From Variovorax sp. PMC12 (GTDB taxonomy: Bacteria > Pseudomonadota > Gammaproteobacteria > Burkholderiales > Burkholderiaceae_C), in NCBI RefSeq assembly GCF_003019815.1, contig NZ_CP027773.1, forward strand, positions 755,001-819,000: DNA of 64,000 nucleotides, written 5' to 3'. This document shows, one piece after another, positions 62,715 to 64,000 of the stretch (position 1 is its first letter; every line of letters begins with the position of its first letter). Both the position numbers and the translations under genes were made by a program. The notes beneath the pieces were generated by a model, which ran no database searches, was not told where the DNA came from, and saw only the letters and a list, made by a program, of their open reading frames with translations.

Positions 62715-64000
62715 ATGGAAATCTCCAAGGCGGAAATCCTCTCCGCTGCCGCTGCGTCGTCGCACGCCGGCAACGCCACGCAAGAACTCATGGGCGCTGA
62801 AGTGCTGGTCAAGGCACTGCAGGCCGAAGGCGTGCAATACGTCTGGGGTTACCCCGGCGGCGCCGTTCTCTACATCTACGACGCGTTCTACAAGCAGGAC
62901 ACCATCCAGCACGTGCTGGTGCGTCACGAGCAGGCAGCCGTGCACGCGGCCGACGGCTATGCGCGCGCGACCGGCGAAGTCGGCGTGGCGCTGGTCACTT
63001 CCGGCCCGGGCCTGACCAACGCGGTCACCGGTATCGCCACGGCGTACATGGACTCGATCCCGATGGTGATCATTTCGGGCCAGGTGCCGACCGCGGCCAT
63101 CGGCCTCGACGCCTTCCAGGAATGCGACACGGTCGGCATCACCCGCCCCATCGTCAAGCACAACTTCCTCGTCAAGGATCCCAAGGATCTGGCCATGACG
63201 ATGAAGAAGGCCTTCCACATCGCGCGCAGCGGCCGTCCGGGCCCGGTGGTGGTGGACGTGCCGAAGGACGTTTCCTTCAAGAAGGTTCCCTACGCAGGTT
63301 ATCCCGACAAGGTCGAGATGCGTTCGTACAACCCGGTGCGCAAGGGCCACGGCGGACAGATCCGCAAGGCGCTGCAACTGTTGCTGGCCGCCAAGCGCCC
63401 ATACATCTACACGGGCGGCGGCGTGCTGCTGGGCAACGCCACCAACGAGCTGCGCACCCTGGTCGACATGCTCGGCTACCCGGTCACGAACACGCTGATG
63501 GGCCTGGGCGCCTATCCGGCGAGCGACCGCAAGTTCCTCGGCATGCTGGGCATGCACGGCACCATCGAAGCCAACAACGCGATGCAGAACTGCGACGTGC
63601 TGCTGGCGGTGGGTGCGCGTTTCGACGACCGCGTCATCGGCAATCCCAAGCACTTCGCGCAGAACGAACGCAAGATCATCCACGTCGACATCGACCCGTC
63701 GAGCATCTCCAAGCGCGTGAAGGTCGACATCCCGATCGTCGGCGACGTGAAGGACGTGCTCACCGAACTGATCTCGATGATCCGCGAGAGCACCGCCAAG
63801 CCCGACGCCGGTGCGCTGGCCGGCTGGTGGAAGACCATCGAGGCCTGGCGCTCGCGCGACTGCCTCAAGTACGACCGCGGCAACAAGGACGTGATCAAGC
63901 CGCAGTACGTGGTCGAGACCCTCTGGAACATGACCAAGGACGCCGACGCGTACATCACGTCGGACGTGGGCCAGCACCAGATGTGGGCCGCCCAGTACTA
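62715..64000 (+). CDS. ilvB: Acetolactate synthase large subunit, 5' part
   Basis: The first 428 codons of the acetolactate synthase catalytic subunit, the first common step of branched-chain amino acid synthesis; the gene runs off the window and no stop is reached. Thiamine diphosphate enzyme motifs are clear: GYPGGAVLYIYDAFY, RHEQAAVHAADGYARATGE (catalytic Glu), TSGPGLTNAVTGIATAYMDSIPMV and the FAD/quinone-type middle domain (GARFDDRVIG). The ATG at 62715 has an AAAGG ribosome binding site. ilvN and ilvC are expected beyond the window. Confidence 0.95.
   Translation, partial: MEISKAEILSAAAASSHAGNATQELMGAEVLVKALQAEGVQYVWGYPGGAVLYIYDAFYKQDTIQHVLVRHEQAAVHAADGYARATGEVGVALVTSGPGLTNAVTGIATAYMDSIPMVIISGQVPTAAIGLDAFQECDTVGITRPIVKHNFLVKDPKDLAMTMKKAFHIARSGRPGPVVVDVPKDVSFKKVPYAGYPDKVEMRSYNPVRKGHGGQIRKALQLLLAAKRPYIYTGGGVLLGNATNELRTLVDMLGYPVTNTLMGLGAYPASDRKFLGMLGMHGTIEANNAMQNCDVLLAVGARFDDRVIGNPKHFAQNERKIIHVDIDPSSISKRVKVDIPIVGDVKDVLTELISMIRESTAKPDAGALAGWWKTIEAWRSRDCLKYDRGNKDVIKPQYVVETLWNMTKDADAYITSDVGQHQMWAAQY

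Overview
The window is a GC-rich, gene-dense piece of a bacterial chromosome. Gene content and order point to a betaproteobacterium of the Comamonadaceae, most likely Variovorax or a close relative. The pointers are type B ribosomal protein L31 near rho and trxA, dnaX-ybaB-recR, a nadE-PII pair, a sigma factor operon with DUF3619/DUF3106/RDD proteins, and repeated -10 boxes placed directly before start codons. The genus is inferred. I see no insertion sequence, prophage, CRISPR array, tRNA or rRNA.

Layout. 1-7.5 kb: the 3' end of phoR, a MATE exporter, a membrane glycosyltransferase, rpmE2, a Gfo/Idh/MocA oxidoreductase, rho and trxA. 7.6-18.3 kb: an AddB-like/AddA helicase-nuclease pair with a flavoprotein, the 4.5S SRP RNA, then dnaX (with a frameshift site), ybaB, recR and a MAPEG protein. 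18.4-30.6 kb: a sulfonate/nitrate-type ABC importer with a terminator after its first gene, LtrA, MltD, GloB, a methyltransferase, RNase HI, a GAF protein and moaA-mobA-moeA. 30.6-34.4 kb: a superoxide dismutase and ZIP transporter behind a promoter with a Fur-like box, an aldehyde dehydrogenase and a periplasmic peroxiredoxin.

34.5-41.2 kb is the most unusual part. It is a tightly packed run of a phospholipase-D/cardiolipin-synthase-like lipoprotein, a sterol-desaturase-family enzyme, a fatty acid desaturase, a StlD/DarB-type ketosynthase fused to a haem-oxygenase-like di-iron domain, a DUF6999-like protein and two small proteins. I read it as an uncharacterised lipid-biosynthesis cluster. 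Next to it are a ferritin-like metal-dependent hydrolase and a divergent TetR regulator with two matching operators (GGTAC-N6-GTACC).

43.7-51.1 kb is an efflux locus: YhgE-like permease, MerR regulator, TolC, HlyD and two paralogous ABC-2 permeases, with no ATPase gene. 51.2-54.9 kb holds a membrane proton pyrophosphatase with a C-terminal OmpA-like domain, divergent from soluble pyrophosphatase. 54.9-64 kb holds a TPR protein, a FemAB-like acetyltransferase, nadE-glnB, a LOG-family protein, dgkA, the sigma factor operon and the 5' part of ilvB, which runs off the window.

Many neighbours overlap by 1 or 4 bases (ATGA or TGATG), so translational coupling is common. Function calls come from reading translated sequence and motif recognition; no database search was run.
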